Notes under the pieces: model-generated
What the model was told of the DNA's origin: nothing
The model's database searches: none
The model's input: only the letters and a program-made list of their open reading frames with translations
Assembly: GCA_026770025.1 (NCBI GenBank)
Contig: JAMXDE010000050.1
Coordinates: 310,001-374,000, forward strand
Origin: Craspedostauros australis
Taxonomy: Eukaryota > Bacillariophyta > Bacillariophyceae > Mastogloiales > Achnanthaceae
Length of the DNA: 64,000 nt
Reading direction: 5' to 3'
In this document: one piece after another, positions 9,195 through 18,485 of the stretch
How the letters are laid out: the number at the start of each line of letters is the position of its first letter
Numbering within the stretch: position 1 is the stretch's first letter
Made by a program: the position numbers and the translations under genes

Positions 9195-11173
9195 ATGGTG
9201 TCCATGTCATCGTCATCGTCATCATCACTGATCAACAAGCTCTTCAGCTTGCTGCTGATCGTCCTTTCGATAGCTCCACAAGTGAAGGCGAGAACATGGA
9301 AGGACATCGCCACCTTGCATGAGCGGGAGTATGTGAACTCCGTGTCGCACGCGTGGAAGGCGGAGAGCGATCCCCTCCTGTTCACCGAATCGCCCACATT
9401 GTCACCCACGCTGCTGCCATCATCCACACCGACCCGGAATCCGACCGCTGCGCCCACTCGACTACCCAGTACATCTCCCACGAGGACCACCAGCCCAACG
9501 GAGACGGCTCCCACCACCAAGGCACCGACTTTGTTTCCCACCTCCACTCCGACGACGCGGCCAACGTCCACTCCCACTGCCTCGCCCACGGATGATCCCT
9601 ACCCGGAGAACGAGGAGCCGCTCTTTCCACCGCGCGATTACTTCAACTACAACACCGACGACAATGCCAAGCATGGCCCCGGTTACCCCGCGATCGTCCG
9701 CAACGAGGACAATATGTTCGTCGCAGAATACCAAAACAACGGTTGGAAGGACTGGAGGCCGGACAGCAACTACTACTGGCAAGAATTCACCGACTACGGA
9801 TGGGGAGCCTGGCGCGGCACTCTGGAGGAACGCAACATGTTCTGGAATCGTTGTGGCAATACCGGCCATCAGAGTCCCATCGATGTGCGCATGTCGGGCG
9901 TGGCCTGTGTTGAGCATCATCAGATTCGTGTGAGGGTACGTGGCCGACGACTTTGCAGTGGAGCTCTGCTGTAGTCGAGAGTGTGTGTTGGATGCGCATG
10001 CATGCAGTTGCAGAATTCGGAGTTTTTGGATACATTTGCTTGTCGGTCTCGTGTGCGTGTCGATTGTGACGACTTACAACACCACCCCTGTTTCTCACAC
10101 ATGCATACGTGCATCGCTGCTCACATTTGCCGCGTCGCCCTTGTTTCCACACAACAGAGAGGAGATCATGGAGTTCGTTCGGCTGGTGTTGATAAGCAGA
10201 TCCAAGGCAACAAGCTGCGCCTCTGGTACCAGCGCAGACCATGCGGCAATCCGTTGCACGAAGCATGCGCTGAACCCGATCCTCCAGCCGCTGACTTTCC
10301 AAATGGTACGTTTTTGCGTCTCCTCAACGAATCGATTTCACTACGTTGGTGTGAGAATCTTCAATGATACACAGCGCCGCACCCTTTCACGATTCTCTCA
10401 CTCACTCATCCTTGGACTGGCTTTCTCCATTCTTTTTCCACTCAACGACGACGATGCTGACGACAACAGGTTGGGGCGGTTTCGCGGACACCATCCACAT
10501 CGATTTCAAGGTCCCGGCGGAGCATCGCATCAACGGTGACATCTTCGACGGCGAGATGCAAGTCTACCATATCCATCCAGGACGCGAGCGTCTTCCCACC
10601 ATCTCCGTCGTCATGCGCGCCGGTGAAGACACCCACAATGAGGATCTTCAGCTCATCCTCGATACCTTCCAAGACGAATACGACCAAAACAGCGCCGCGT
10701 GCGCCTCGCAACGTCGCAACAAGAACCGCTACCTCTCCTCCATGCATTCGCTGTTCGACAAAAATTCGACGACGAACGCCTACGACGACCTCGCATCGCA
10801 ATCCAACCTCAACGACGACCCCGACTTCGTCGCTCGCAAGGCCCGCAACGCACGCGAAGTGAATTCTCGTCAGTGGTCCCCGTACAGCATGAAGATGATG
10901 CCGAGCTACTACTTCTACGGATACCACGGATCCCTGACCGAACCGCCGTGCACCGAGATCGTGTCGTGGTTCGTCATGGACAAACCCATGCTGGTCTCGT
11001 TCGCACAAGTGGAGCAGATGAAACGACTGATCTTCACGCACGTGGCGGATGATTGCCGCAAGACCAGCATTCACTTCGAGCAGGGTGTCGCACGGCCGCT
11101 CCAAGATTCCGTCGGCCGTGAGGTGTGGCACTGCACAGAAGAGGACTTCTTGCCAGATCACATGAATAACTAA
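9195..11173 (+). CDS. Secreted alpha-carbonic-anhydrase-like protein, zinc ligands apparently absent
   Basis: Three exons (9195-9935, 10158-10305, 10470-11173) join in frame to 530 residues. Residues 1-33 form a signal peptide, and 60-135 are a Pro/Thr/Ser linker with repeated PTxSPT units like those in diatom wall proteins. The rest is an alpha-CA fold: 'GNTGHQSPIDV' near 230, 'FKVPAEHRINGDIFDGEMQ' near 305-325 and the C-terminal 'YHGSLTEPPCTEIVSWFV'. In active enzymes three His bind zinc. By hand alignment those positions read Asp and Lys ('IHIDFKVPAEH') and Gln ('GEMQVYH'). The protein may therefore be a carbonic-anhydrase-related binding protein and not an enzyme. It follows a divergent promoter shared with the Rieske gene. 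A functional enzyme with shifted ligands cannot be excluded without structure modelling. Confidence 0.85.
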
Positions 11174-11770
11174 AGCAGAGGAGAAGAGACGCCACAAGAG
11201 AGGTGCTTTCAACCAGGAAGGCTTCACATGCACATTTTAGTGACGAAGGTACGCATGCATAGCATATCAAAGTAACAACTAGCGTACACCCATCATCGAT
11301 GCAAGTGCAGATGTTACTTTCCATTTGTAGTCGTACGAGTGCAGTGCCATCATTTGGGATGAAGAGCTGGTGATTGGACAAGACGGGTCGAAACATGGTG
11401 CGGAAAAAGTGGACATGTCGACCACGACTATTCTCACCAACGTAGAATTGCTCTTGCTGTCCTTCCGTCATCCGTGCCATCGCCCCATCCAACAAAAAGC
11501 GCAACACAAACAACATCGACGATGGTGGTCGACCGCAACATCACCGATCGGCCATCACAACACGCAAAGGCATATAATATATTCTAATCCCATAGATCGT
11601 ACGCACTCGTAATCTGGAAGTATACGAATAAACGAAGAGATTGACTGGAGAGACGCAGCACCATCAGCATTCTGCAAAAGAGACCTTCCATTGCTACGAA
11701 GTCGGAGAATAGCAGCGTAGATTGTTCGTCGGTAGACATCAATCCAACCCAATCCAATCCAATCCGCACA
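11174..11770. other. Intergenic, no gene recognised
   Basis: Spacer between two plus-strand genes. It contains two ACTCGTA/TACGAGT heptamers (11334 and 11605) and AT-rich sequence near 11575. No convincing frame was seen. Confidence 0.5.
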
Positions 11771-12694
11771 ATGACGAACACATCAAAAGATGAAGAAGTG
11801 GCACCGCCATCAGCATCCAAGTCACCGTCATCTTCCAAGAAGAAGAAACGGCAGCAACAGCGTCTGCAGAAGAAGCAGCAGCTCAAATCCAAGAGCGTGG
11901 GATACGTGCAGATTGACGATGCGGCCAAGACGAGCTCAAACCGGAAGATCAAATTCACGGACGATGATTTGGAAGAATTAGAACAGGACACAGCCAATGT
12001 GGAAGATCCACCAGCATCTGTGGTGCAAGATGGCGATAACGACGATGATGATGACGATGATGACGATGACGCCATTGAGGAGGTGACAACGAGCAAGGCG
12101 CGTGATGAATTGATGTTGCAGAGACAGCAGCAAAGAGAAAGTGCGGCGTTGAGTGCAACGAAATCAAAGAAGAAAAAGAAAAAGAAGAAAGCTCTTCAAA
12201 AAGATGATGAGGATGACGACAATGATGCCGACTTTGACGAGGATTTCTTTGCCCAGGTGGACTCTATGCGCAACGAAGAAGCAAAGAAGAAAGAGGAGGC
12301 CGAACGCGCCGCCGACTTCCAACGCAAGGGCAAGCACACGACATTCGTTGTCAACCACGAGGAAACGCTGAAGGATCCGGAGGGCAAGCAAGTCGACAGC
12401 AACATGCGCGTCGTCGTGCTGGATCAGCATCAGATCCAGACCACCGCCAGCGCCGTCGCGGCCGTGCCGATTGGAAAACTGTCAGAAGAAGCCCTGCTCT
12501 TTTCACGCGGTCGGTTGGTGGATGGATCCGATGCGGCGAGCAAGAAGCGTGGGCGAGACACGTACTGGTGCCGCACCAACACGACGATCGGTGTGCACAG
12601 CGAGAATCCGGGACACAGTCAACGCGGCTTGGTGCCGATCAATTTTGCCAACACGAAGTCTGCGCAACAGAAAAGGCGCAAGCAGGTGAAGTGA
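11771..12694 (+). CDS. Charged, probably nuclear protein of unknown function
   Basis: An intronless frame of 307 residues. The first 60 residues are Ser/Lys-rich with basic clusters that could serve as nuclear localisation signals (KKKKRQQQRLQKKQQ). Residues 90-105 are a run of Asp encoded by GAT/GAC repeats. Residues 135-145 are Lys-rich ('SKKKKKKKKA'), and about 160-190 is a predicted coiled coil. The C-terminal third is less biased and ends 'DTYWCRTNTTIGVHSENPGH...NFANTKSAQQKRRKQVK', which is probably the conserved part. The composition resembles ribosome-biogenesis or RNA-processing proteins, but I do not recognise the family. Confidence 0.65.
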   Translation: MTNTSKDEEVAPPSASKSPSSSKKKKRQQQRLQKKQQLKSKSVGYVQIDDAAKTSSNRKIKFTDDDLEELEQDTANVEDPPASVVQDGDNDDDDDDDDDDAIEEVTTSKARDELMLQRQQQRESAALSATKSKKKKKKKKALQKDDEDDDNDADFDEDFFAQVDSMRNEEAKKKEEAERAADFQRKGKHTTFVVNHEETLKDPEGKQVDSNMRVVVLDQHQIQTTASAVAAVPIGKLSEEALLFSRGRLVDGSDAASKKRGRDTYWCRTNTTIGVHSENPGHSQRGLVPINFANTKSAQQKRRKQVK

Positions 12695-13244
12695 GATGAA
12701 GTGAGCTGGCGTAACGTGTGAGGGGAGGGATGCCAGGCAAAGAACTACCGTGAAGACAATAAATCCATCAGCAGCGTGGTAGAAAACAGATACAAACCAT
12801 GACGCACGACGAACTTCTAGCCAATAACCTCCACTCGATGAAAACGTTGCCATAACCGTATGGAATGCTTGTATCATATTATTTGCGACCACTTGTGCAT
12901 GTGCTTCACCTACATTCGTGTTGACAATACGAGTGTGAGGAGATCGCACAAGGAGTTGGCAGGAAGGATGGAGCCAACATTTTGATTGCCCAGAGAGATG
13001 ACGTCTGTCATGCGTCCGTTTTCCCGCCAAAAATCGTCGCCAACACAGATCGTGATGATTTTGTGACGTGTACGAATGGGTGGATCCATCACTCCGAGCC
13101 AAACAGGAGTGTGCCAGCAGTGCCAACAACGCATCTCAGTTCTGCTCCACCTCCACATACAGCTTGAACGAAGCAAGCCCATTCGCAACCACTGGTCGGC
13201 AGATCAAACTGCCAACACTAAACCACTCAACAGTTCAGTCCAAC
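12695..13244. other. Intergenic, no gene recognised
   Basis: Spacer between two plus-strand genes. Short overlapping frames only; an in-frame upstream ATG at 13068 extends the next gene without adding recognisable sequence. Confidence 0.5.
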
Positions 13245-14208
13245 ATGTCGACCTGCAATCACAACGTAGGCTGGATCCTGTGCAGCTTTTGCTGGATCGT
13301 GCTCCTCTCCAAATCCTGGGCATTCCAACCATTCCAGCCATCTCAACCACTACAATCATCATCGGCAGCCTCGTCAGCCTCGTCAGCGTTGTCCAGACCC
13401 TCGACTTCCATTCACTCAACCGCACAACAGCAACAACAACAACAGCAAGAAGATGATCTTTGGTCCTTGCAACAACTGACGCAGTACGCCACAAGCCAGG
13501 GTGTCAATGTCACTTTGACGACGCTGGGTCCGGGATACCGATCCGTCGCACGTACGAAGACACAGGATGTCTTGGGATACGTCGAAGGATTTGTGCGTCC
13601 CACCGGACAAATTCTGCATCTGGATAAGATGGAGGTCTTCCAGCCGCAGCTGAAGCAAGCGCGCAAGGCGCAGCCCGGTACCGCCAAATTCGGTGGCGTC
13701 AGCTTCGGCGTCGGATTGCTAATGGGATATCGATGTCTGTTGCATGGTACGTCCTTCCGAGTGCTCTTCGATGTCTGTTGCATTGCCCTGCATATCGATG
13801 AGTGCGTTGCATTGCAGAGGTACGCTGTCTGATTTGTATTTCTACGAAGCTCCACACAGCAACTTATCAGAACAATACTGCTCTTTTCTGCTCTGCTCTA
13901 CACACCAATTTTCAACTTTTGCAACCAACCCGCACTCGTGCGTCACAGCGAAAGAAAAGGGATGCACGGTGGGAGAATTCCTGGCCATCGATGATGAAGA
14001 ATTCCAACACAAACGCCTTGTGCGTTACTATCGCAGAGTTGGATTTCAAGTGGTCAAGTACGTGGGTGAAGACATTGGTGATATCCCCGATCGATTGGTG
14101 TGGGGTGGATGTGGGACGTTGATGAAGGAGGACGTCGATGTTCTGATGCGGAAATGGTCCGCATTGATGACGAGAATGGCAGAGAAGGACGGCGTTGAAA
14201 TAGAATGA
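13245..14208 (+). CDS. Putative plastid-targeted GNAT-like protein
   Basis: Two exons (13245-13746 and 13949-14208; GTACGT donor, CACAG acceptor, phase 1) give 253 residues. The start at 13245 yields a signal peptide (MSTCNHNVGWILCSFCWIVL) followed by 'SWAFQPF'. The Phe just after the predicted cleavage site is the heterokont plastid-import signature. A poly-Gln run encoded by CAA repeats lies near residues 65-75. The C-terminal half contains 'FLAIDDEEFQHKRLVRYYRR' followed by 'VGF' and ends 'DRLVWGGCGTLM', a pattern of GNAT-type acyltransferase folds in plastid proteins. The acetyl-CoA loop is not clearly visible, so activity is uncertain. A 15-base direct repeat straddles the exon 1 donor (13731 and 13769). 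Confidence 0.68.
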
Positions 14209-14299
14209 ATCGAATAGTGTCACACATTCGCATGCTCCAGACTGTTGCTTATTGCGTTATAATCGAATGCCATTTCTGCATTGCATCGGTATTGACACT

Positions 14300-17002
14300 C
14301 TACTGATTCTTGAAGAGGGTTTGCAAATCTTTGATCATGTTGTAGGCCGATGAGGGACCAGCACGTTTGGCAAACATTTCTGGCACGCCGGTTGACATGG
14401 CGTGTGTGAGGGTTGTGAACTCTGTGAGGGTACCGTCCGCATTGGCGGGTCGCATCAGCAGCACACCCGTCAACATCTCCGTCAGGATATTTCCGCGCGG
14501 ATTGTTGGTTGCGTTTCCGGCATCTTCGAAGACCGACCGCAGGACGGTCATGTACGATCCGTTGGGCAAGGGGCGTGCATGCATCAGCGATGTCGTTTCG
14601 ATGGCCTTGGGCAGCAGTTTCGGTTTGTTCAATGCGCGCGTGATCTTGGCGGCACCAGGGAATCCGTAGACGCTTTCCTCCCTCGTGGTTTCGACTCCGG
14701 CTTGCAGGATGTGCAAGTCTTCGCGTCCCTGCGACATCTTGTTGTATCGCTTAATCTGACTGGAATCGGACAACAAATCCAGCACTTCGCGCGGTGACGC
14801 CCGCATCAATGCCCGTCCCTTGCAGATGGGCCAATCGCTGCCGATGCCGTTGTGATCGACATGTCCCGTCCACACCAAAATATCTTTCGGCTTGACCGTG
14901 TGCCAAACCTGATCCGGCAACCACGAATCTTCCTTGCTGGGATATCCCGGCGACAGCTTCCGATATCGATCCATGATGTGCTTGGTGTCCTTGGTGGGAA
15001 CGAAGCGAGCGGACTCGTCTATAATCATATTGTGTCCGAAATCGAACAAGGTATCCAGCAGAGTGCCAACGCCCTTGTCGATGTAGAACATGTCGCCCGA
15101 TTCTTGCGACGACAGCGACGCAAGCGAGGACGTTGCTGATGCCACGTGGGAGCCTGCCTCATGATTGTCGCCGTTGGCGTTACTCATGTTCAGATCATGA
15201 ATCCGCATGTATGATGAACACTGCGACGCTTCCGTGGGGCTACGTTTGCGGAGTGGAGTGGCTGGTTCCGGCGATGACGCGATATCCTTGACGACCAAAG
15301 ACCGGCTGCTGTGCACCTTAATTTCTTGCATCAACGCGGTGCGGTTGGTGGGATAAGCGCTCTGCATGCGCGCGACGGTGGCTGCAGCAGTCCTCGCCGT
15401 CATGACGGCTTCCTCTTCCAATCGTTTGATCTGTTGTTGCGAGTATTCGAGATTGGACAGCTCCTTCTGCAGCGACTGATGCGACAATTTCAGCGCCGAT
15501 TGCAGCTGATCGATTTCATCGTGGATGATCGAGATGCGGTCGTAAATGAGGATGGTCTCATTGCGAACATCCAGCGCATCCTCTTGCATCTTTTGCAGAT
15601 GCTGTTCGTTTTGCTCCAAGAGCAGCTGCTGCTGTTGCATCCAGACGCTGAATTGCGCGGAGTTCATGAGCGGGAGGTCGGAACGCGGTTGTGGCTGCGA
15701 TTGCGCAATGGGCCTACCTCTGTGATCCTGGTGCTGGTGTTCTTCGTCATCCATTTGCGACCCACCCCGCACGGAGGTGCTGAGATCGGACGTGGAATCC
15801 GGAAAGTCCACGTCGGCCGAAAAGGAGGCATGCAGATCGTTGGCGTGTTCATTCAACGGCTTCAATGACGATGTCGCGCCCCCATCCCAGGTGGGCACGC
15901 GATTGCGACGAAACAGACGCAGGTTGAGTCTGCGTTCATGATGCTCGTTGCTGTGATGACCATTGCTGTTGTGGTGGTGGTCATTCGCGTGTTCGGCAGC
16001 CGCAGGGGTCCGTCGTCCACGCAGGATATTCTTGAGATGCAAACGACGCAATCCCTTCCTCTTTGGACCTTTGGAATTGTCGTTGCTATGTTCATCCACC
16101 AAAGGTCCCGGCCCGCTTCCGCTGCCATGCTCACCATGATCCAAGTGCTGTTCCTGCTGGTGACCGTTCTGTCGTCCAGCGGGATCCGTGCTGGACACGG
16201 CAGGAGCCTTGACCTGCGCGTCATGAGGTGCTTTGCCATCAGACAGCGGAGAATCTTCCTGCTTCAGACTCAGCACATCATGCTGTGAAATCTGTTCACC
16301 GAGGACCTCATCGGCATGCGCCAAAGCGTCCTTGACTCTCAAGAATGTCGGCGTTGGTTCTGACGAGTGTGGACTGATGCGATCTCTTGGCATTGACTGC
16401 GATCTCGTCATGGCCTGAGACACGGTTGTGGGCGCTATCGTTCTGGATGGCCGATCGGAGGAGGAGGACTTGCGGTGCTCCCCCTCCTGCGCTTGGAATG
16501 GAATGAACTCCAAGCCAAACAGCGATTGCAGGATGGAAGGCACCTCGATGCCATCCTCTTCGCTTGCTTTATCGGAATTGCCATCGCTGGCTTGTTGACG
16601 ATTGGCATCACGCGCGCTGGCCAACGCATCATGGATGCCTGAAGCAATGCTGGAAGCAATGCTCGCAGGAGTGCCTGTGCGCGGAAGCGCTGGATCGCTC
16701 CACTTATCGGACCTTGCGTCGTTGCTGACCGCGCGCATTGGCGTCATCATGGCGTCGTTCGCAACTGGACCACTCATCGCGACACTCCGCTCGAGGGATG
16801 TTGGATTTCTGCTGCCTCGCAACCACAACAATGGCTCCAACCGGAATGGGTCAGCACTCGTTCTACGTATACTATCTTTGTGTCTCCTTTGAAGCCAATG
16901 TCTCGTCCTGTTCGATTCCTTTTTGGGGTCTTGGGTTGTTTGCCGTTCCTCTTCTCCACCTTTCTCGCATTCGATCTGCTCTCTTTCTTGCGCAATTGAC
17001 AT
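14300..17002 (-). CDS. START-domain (lipid-binding) protein with coiled coil
   Basis: An intronless frame of 900 residues. Residues 1-470 are low-complexity, Ser/His/Asp-rich and probably disordered. Residues 480-560 form a coiled coil beginning 'MQQQQLLLEQNEQHLQKMQE'. The last 210 residues are a START domain: 'WPICKGRALMRASPREVLDL' near 735, 'YGFPGAAKITRALNKPKLLP' near 785, 'RSVFEDAGNATNNPRGNIL' near 835, and a C-terminal helix 'AKRAGPSSAYNMIKDLQTLF'. START domains bind sterols or phospholipids in a deep pocket. A second plausible start lies at 16777 (MSGPVANDAMM), because the first 75 residues are very basic and may be leader. The 3' end lies 91 bases from the convergent GNAT-like gene. Confidence 0.8.
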   Translation of the reverse strand: MSIAQEREQIECEKGGEEERQTTQDPKKESNRTRHWLQRRHKDSIRRTSADPFRLEPLLWLRGSRNPTSLERSVAMSGPVANDAMMTPMRAVSNDARSDKWSDPALPRTGTPASIASSIASGIHDALASARDANRQQASDGNSDKASEEDGIEVPSILQSLFGLEFIPFQAQEGEHRKSSSSDRPSRTIAPTTVSQAMTRSQSMPRDRISPHSSEPTPTFLRVKDALAHADEVLGEQISQHDVLSLKQEDSPLSDGKAPHDAQVKAPAVSSTDPAGRQNGHQQEQHLDHGEHGSGSGPGPLVDEHSNDNSKGPKRKGLRRLHLKNILRGRRTPAAAEHANDHHHNSNGHHSNEHHERRLNLRLFRRNRVPTWDGGATSSLKPLNEHANDLHASFSADVDFPDSTSDLSTSVRGGSQMDDEEHQHQDHRGRPIAQSQPQPRSDLPLMNSAQFSVWMQQQQLLLEQNEQHLQKMQEDALDVRNETILIYDRISIIHDEIDQLQSALKLSHQSLQKELSNLEYSQQQIKRLEEEAVMTARTAAATVARMQSAYPTNRTALMQEIKVHSSRSLVVKDIASSPEPATPLRKRSPTEASQCSSYMRIHDLNMSNANGDNHEAGSHVASATSSLASLSSQESGDMFYIDKGVGTLLDTLFDFGHNMIIDESARFVPTKDTKHIMDRYRKLSPGYPSKEDSWLPDQVWHTVKPKDILVWTGHVDHNGIGSDWPICKGRALMRASPREVLDLLSDSSQIKRYNKMSQGREDLHILQAGVETTREESVYGFPGAAKITRALNKPKLLPKAIETTSLMHARPLPNGSYMTVLRSVFEDAGNATNNPRGNILTEMLTGVLLMRPANADGTLTEFTTLTHAMSTGVPEMFAKRAGPSSAYNMIKDLQTLFKNQ

Positions 17003-17489
17003 TTTAGATGGCGCGCTTTGTGCGCGCGCCTACACGACGCATCATGTCGCATGCGACACCATTCCGACTTTTCTCATTGGGCTTCAAGCACCGCAGAATT
17101 CAATCGTGGATCCTTCGCATGTGTGGGTTGGCACGACTCCTGGGATCCGTGAACGGGGCAATCAACCTGTCTTGTTTCGCAAAACTGCTCAGGACGTTGC
17201 GATCGTGCTGTTGTGGTTGGTGTCACGAAGGGCAGCGCAAGCAAGGTGTCCGGATCAATCGGAGGTTGGGGAACACTCCCCACGCGCCTCTCTTGCTCTG
17301 CTCCGCTCCTGTGCTTGGCTTTACTTGGTTCTCACAAGTTGGTGAACTCCAACAATCGAACAAACGAGAGCCAGCAGAAGCAGTGCAGACAGAGGGCAGG
17401 CCACTGAGAGAAGCGAAACCCAGCCAAACGCAGGCATCATAGAAGGAAGAGGCAGCGTCTCGCCGCATTCAAACCAACACACCCGCGCG
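17003..17489. other. Divergent intergenic region
   Basis: Promoter region shared by the START gene (-) and the putative selenoprotein gene (+). No conserved frame was seen. Confidence 0.5.
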
Positions 17490-18223
17490 ATGGGCTTCTT
17501 CCAACGCAACAAGAAGAAGGAGGTTGCGTTGTCCGCAGCAACGAAGGCAATGCAAGCCGATCCCAATCGGCAGTGGCAACCCCCGCCTCCGGAATACGTC
17601 GAATTGGGCACCATCCAGTATGTCAACCTGACATCGGACGGCAAGCACGGTGACTACCAGACGGCGCTGGATGTCGCCAAGGAGACCGGCAAGCCAATCT
17701 TCTGCAATTTCGTGGAATGGAGCGGCTGACAAGGATGCAAAGATGCTGGCGCCATCTTTGCAGATCCGATCATCAAGCGCGCGGCCGAGGAGCTATTGTA
17801 AGTGTTGGATCGGCGTCATTGTGCTTTGCGTTGACTTGCGTTGATTTGTGATTGCTTTGGGTGCAAAATTGATGTTGTGGTGACCGTTCTTCACTCACCG
17901 CTGTCTTCATTGAATGCCATCTCTACCAACATTGCCGCCCCACATCCTATTGCTGCACACCGACGATTGCGCCACCCAGCGTCCCGTGCGCCTTCAACAC
18001 GTGGGACCGTTCCGACGCCCGACGCAACAAACCGATGAAAGTGTGGGGTGCCGGTCTGGCCCACAGCTGATGGGGGTACCTTCGAATCGTCGATTCGGAG
18101 GGCAAACAGATCGTGTCGGGGACCCGACAAATCACTTCGCGACGTGCCTTGCCCGAAGTGAAACTCGCCATGCAGCAGGCGCTGGAGGATTTGGGTGAAG
18201 ACGTTCCGGATTGGTTCCGGTAA
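17490..18223 (+). CDS. Thioredoxin-fold protein with two in-frame TGA codons (putative selenoprotein)
   Basis: Two exons, 17490-17797 and 17980-18223 (GTAAGT donor, CCCAG acceptor, phase 2), give 183 codons before TAA if two in-frame TGA codons are read through. The first TGA (17727-17729) falls in 'GKPIFCNFVEWSG-U-QGCKD', exactly where thioredoxins place the first Cys of CxxC after the first strand, giving a UxxC redox pair. The second (18068-18070) falls in 'GAGLAHS-U-WGYLRIVDSEG', near the cis-Pro region of the fold. Both flanks continue in frame with protein-like sequence ('AGAIFADPIIKRAAEELF', 'ALPEVKLAMQQALEDLG'). The reading Sec (U) is inferred: no other stop codon interrupts the exons, and the enclosed intron has a normal donor and acceptor. 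No signal peptide is seen, so the cytosol is likely. A SECIS element is needed in the 3'UTR and I could not prove one by eye. The alternatives are a pseudogene or a sequence error, but two TGAs at redox positions make these less likely. Confidence 0.72.
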
Positions 18224-18233
18224 ATGTCTCAAT

Positions 18234-18369
18234 GTCTGCGCCAGAGTGTGTGCAGACAGGATGCAGTGGCATTCCATGAGCGAGCAACGATCGAGAGGGA
18301 TTTTCTGAGATGAATGATCGAGATCGCGTAGGGCAAGCGAACTCTTCCGTTTGCGTTGTGATCTTGTGA
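18234..18369 (+). other. 3'UTR structures downstream of the putative selenoprotein (SECIS search zone)
   Basis: Two hairpins can be drawn by hand: TGTCTGC...GCAGACA at 18234-18259, and a bulged CAAGCGAAC...GTTTGCGTTG at 18334-18358. The second sits between an ATGA (18310-18313) and a TGA (18367-18369), with unpaired-AA candidates, in the order a SECIS core would require. Helix II does not pair cleanly and the spacing is longer than the usual consensus, so this is only a candidate. Confidence 0.2.
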
Positions 18370-18485
18370 CAATTCTCGAAACCCACGTGCCGCTGATGGG
18401 ACGGTCATATAGTAGAGTATGCACGAGTAGAATACTATGCCAATGCATTCATGAATTGTCAACTGACACTCTATTAGAATAACAA

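Noticed and set aside
17490-17729. A 79-codon protein ending at the first TGA
   Set aside because: The thioredoxin-like sequence continues in the same frame past the TGA and through a proper intron, so a short protein is the weaker reading.
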